64,000 bases of DNA. Origin: Aquimarina acroporae. Its GTDB lineage: Bacteria > Bacteroidota > Bacteroidia > Flavobacteriales > Flavobacteriaceae. The stretch is taken from NCBI RefSeq assembly GCF_023195925.1, contig NZ_JALPRE010000007.1:310001-374000 (forward strand). Direction: 5' to 3'. The notes beneath the pieces are model-generated. The model was not told where the DNA came from, made no database searches, and saw only the letters and a list, made by a program, of their open reading frames with translations. The stretch's first letter is position 1. The number at the start of each line of letters is the position of its first letter. This document shows, one piece after another, positions 62,951-64,000 of the stretch. Position numbers and translations under genes: made by a program.

Positions 62951-64000
62951 TTAAGCTGGTCGTTTTCCTTTTCTCAATTCAATAACGGTAATTTCTGGCC
63001 AAATCCCAACTCTTCCTGGAAAAGCATGAAAACCAAACCCTCTATTTACATTCAGGTAACGTCCCATTTCCTGATACATTCCTGCCCATTGCTTATAGAC
63101 ATACTGCACAGGACTCCATCGTATAAACCCCGGGATTTCTATTCCAAACTGAAACCCATGCGTGTGCCCACTAAGTGTTAAGTGAAAATGATCCTCATGT
63201 TTTTTTACCTCGTGTTCCCAATGCGACGGGTCATGACTTAGCAATATTTTAAAATCGTCTTTTGATACTTTTTCTGAAGCTTTAGACAGATCTCCTGCTT
63301 TTTTAAAATTATGCCCCCAGTTCTCGACTCCCACCACTGCAATTCGTTCCCCTTCTTTTTCTATAAAGGCACTATCGTTGAGTAATAAATTGAAATCAAT
63401 TTTATGGTGAATATCCTTTATAGCCTCAAAATTGGCTTCTTTTTCTTCTTCGGTATCCCAAGTTACATATTCACCATAATCATGATTCCCTAAGACCGAA
63501 TATTTACCATACTTTGGTGTTTTTATCTTTTTAAAGACATCTATCCAATCATCCATCTCCTTAGCCATAGTATTCACAATATCTCCCGTAAAAAGCAAAA
63601 GATCAGTTTTCTGATCATTTATTAAATCTACGGCATATTCGATCTTTTCACGATCATCAAAGCTTCCAGAATGAATATCTGAAATTTGGGTAACCCTAAG
63701 GCCATCAAAAGCTCCAGGAAGATCTTCAAAATGCAATACATGATGAAGAACCTTGAAATTGTATTTCCCTCTAAAAATACCATGCAACAAACCTACAAAA
63801 GGAATTGCAGCAACTCCCAAAGCGATTTGACTTACAAACTTTCTTCTTCCAGGCAAATATTGAGTAGCATTGCCTTCAAAAAAAGTATTAGTAAGATAAT
63901 TATACCCTGCAATACAAAGTCGAATGATATCTTCCCCAAACATAAAAACCACCAAAACCGTTTTTGTAGCCAAAGTGATCATCAAAAAAGCACTAGCACG
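62951..64000 (-). CDS. Membrane-anchored calcineurin-like metallophosphoesterase (5' end beyond window)
   Basis: At least 345 residues visible; the reading frame stays open to the window edge, so the gene is cut at its 5' end and starts outside. The visible part begins in hydrophobic helices (VLVVFMFGEDIIRLCIAGYNYL), then a periplasmic or cytoplasmic metallophosphoesterase domain with DIHSGSFD, GDIVN, GNHDYGE, LSHDPSHW and SGHTHGFQFG metal motifs. The topology, N-terminal membrane helices plus phosphoesterase domain, is that of YkuE/LpxH-like and UDP-pyrophosphatase-type family members; substrate unknown. Confidence 0.88.
   Translation of the reverse strand, partial: RASAFLMITLATKTVLVVFMFGEDIIRLCIAGYNYLTNTFFEGNATQYLPGRRKFVSQIALGVAAIPFVGLLHGIFRGKYNFKVLHHVLHFEDLPGAFDGLRVTQISDIHSGSFDDREKIEYAVDLINDQKTDLLLFTGDIVNTMAKEMDDWIDVFKKIKTPKYGKYSVLGNHDYGEYVTWDTEEEKEANFEAIKDIHHKIDFNLLLNDSAFIEKEGERIAVVGVENWGHNFKKAGDLSKASEKVSKDDFKILLSHDPSHWEHEVKKHEDHFHLTLSGHTHGFQFGIEIPGFIRWSPVQYVYKQWAGMYQEMGRYLNVNRGFGFHAFPGRVGIWPEITVIELRKGKRPA

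Noticed and set aside
62786..63181. Plus-strand open frame of 131 codons over the thioredoxin and phosphoesterase genes
   Set aside because: Antisense to two well-supported genes; composition is that of a shadow frame.

Overview
This 64 kb window looks like ordinary chromosome from a low-GC marine-type Bacteroidota, most likely Flavobacteriaceae and perhaps close to Aquimarina (genus is a guess). The evidence is: the type IX secretion/gliding protein SprA; an alternative complex III (Act) operon joined to an aa3-type oxidase; quinol/cytochrome genes with Bacteroidota-style fusions; DUF2723 and GH37 trehalase families; an AT-rich genome; and several good matches to the Bacteroidota housekeeping promoter (TTTG, about 19 bases, TAnnTTTG) with short leaders and no Shine-Dalgarno requirement. 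I see no CRISPR array, insertion sequence, prophage, integrase or rRNA. One tRNA (Gln, TTG) is present. Almost all genes lie on the minus strand.

Layout: 0.1-4.2 kb (plus strand) holds a YyaL-type lipoprotein and two tandem paralogous secreted proteins of unknown function. 4.1-12.1 kb (minus) is tsaB plus a six-gene MacAB/TolC-like efflux cluster (ATPase, two permeases, two adaptors, one TolC). 12.3-17.6 kb is cytochrome oxidase assembly and structure: cyoE, two subunit III proteins, subunit IV, then a SCO-like protein, SCO1, DUF420 and a small CxxC membrane protein. 17.8-20.8 kb has a secreted metallo-beta-lactamase-fold enzyme, two TonB paralogues and VanZ. 20.8-31.6 kb is gcvH, the 7.2 kb sprA, ruvA and the malic enzyme maeB. 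31.7-35.4 kb is a lipoprotein trehalase with an SSS symporter. 35.6-39.8 kb has queG, a cytochrome P450, ruvB and a YhhN-like membrane protein. 40.0-51.8 kb is actABCDEF-ctaC-ctaD. 52.0-57.1 kb has a SPOR protein (plus) and rimP-nusA-infB (minus). 57.4-64 kb has a two-domain universal stress protein, tRNA-Gln, a DUF2723 membrane glycosyltransferase candidate, a polysaccharide deacetylase, a thioredoxin-fold protein without cysteines and an edge-truncated metallophosphoesterase.

How the genes work together: the two respiratory clusters together encode a route from quinol through Act (alternative complex III) to cytochrome c oxidase, with haem O synthesis (CyoE) and copper delivery (SCO1, DUF420) at the second locus. 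SprA and the TonB proteins serve the outer membrane. The trehalase-symporter pair probably hydrolyses trehalose outside the cytoplasm and imports glucose with sodium.

Nothing here is clearly a new biological system. The observations most worth following are a promoter plus terminator-like hairpin placed directly before the rimP start (possible attenuation of rimP-nusA-infB), a perfect 16-bp LacI-type palindrome upstream of the trehalase operon, a helix-hairpin-helix domain fused to ActC, histidine-rich segments in ActF and CtaD, a plus-strand terminator buried in the tsaB coding region, the tandem unknown secreted pair, and the cysteine-free thioredoxin-fold protein. Genome comparison and motif positions were judged by eye; no searches were run.
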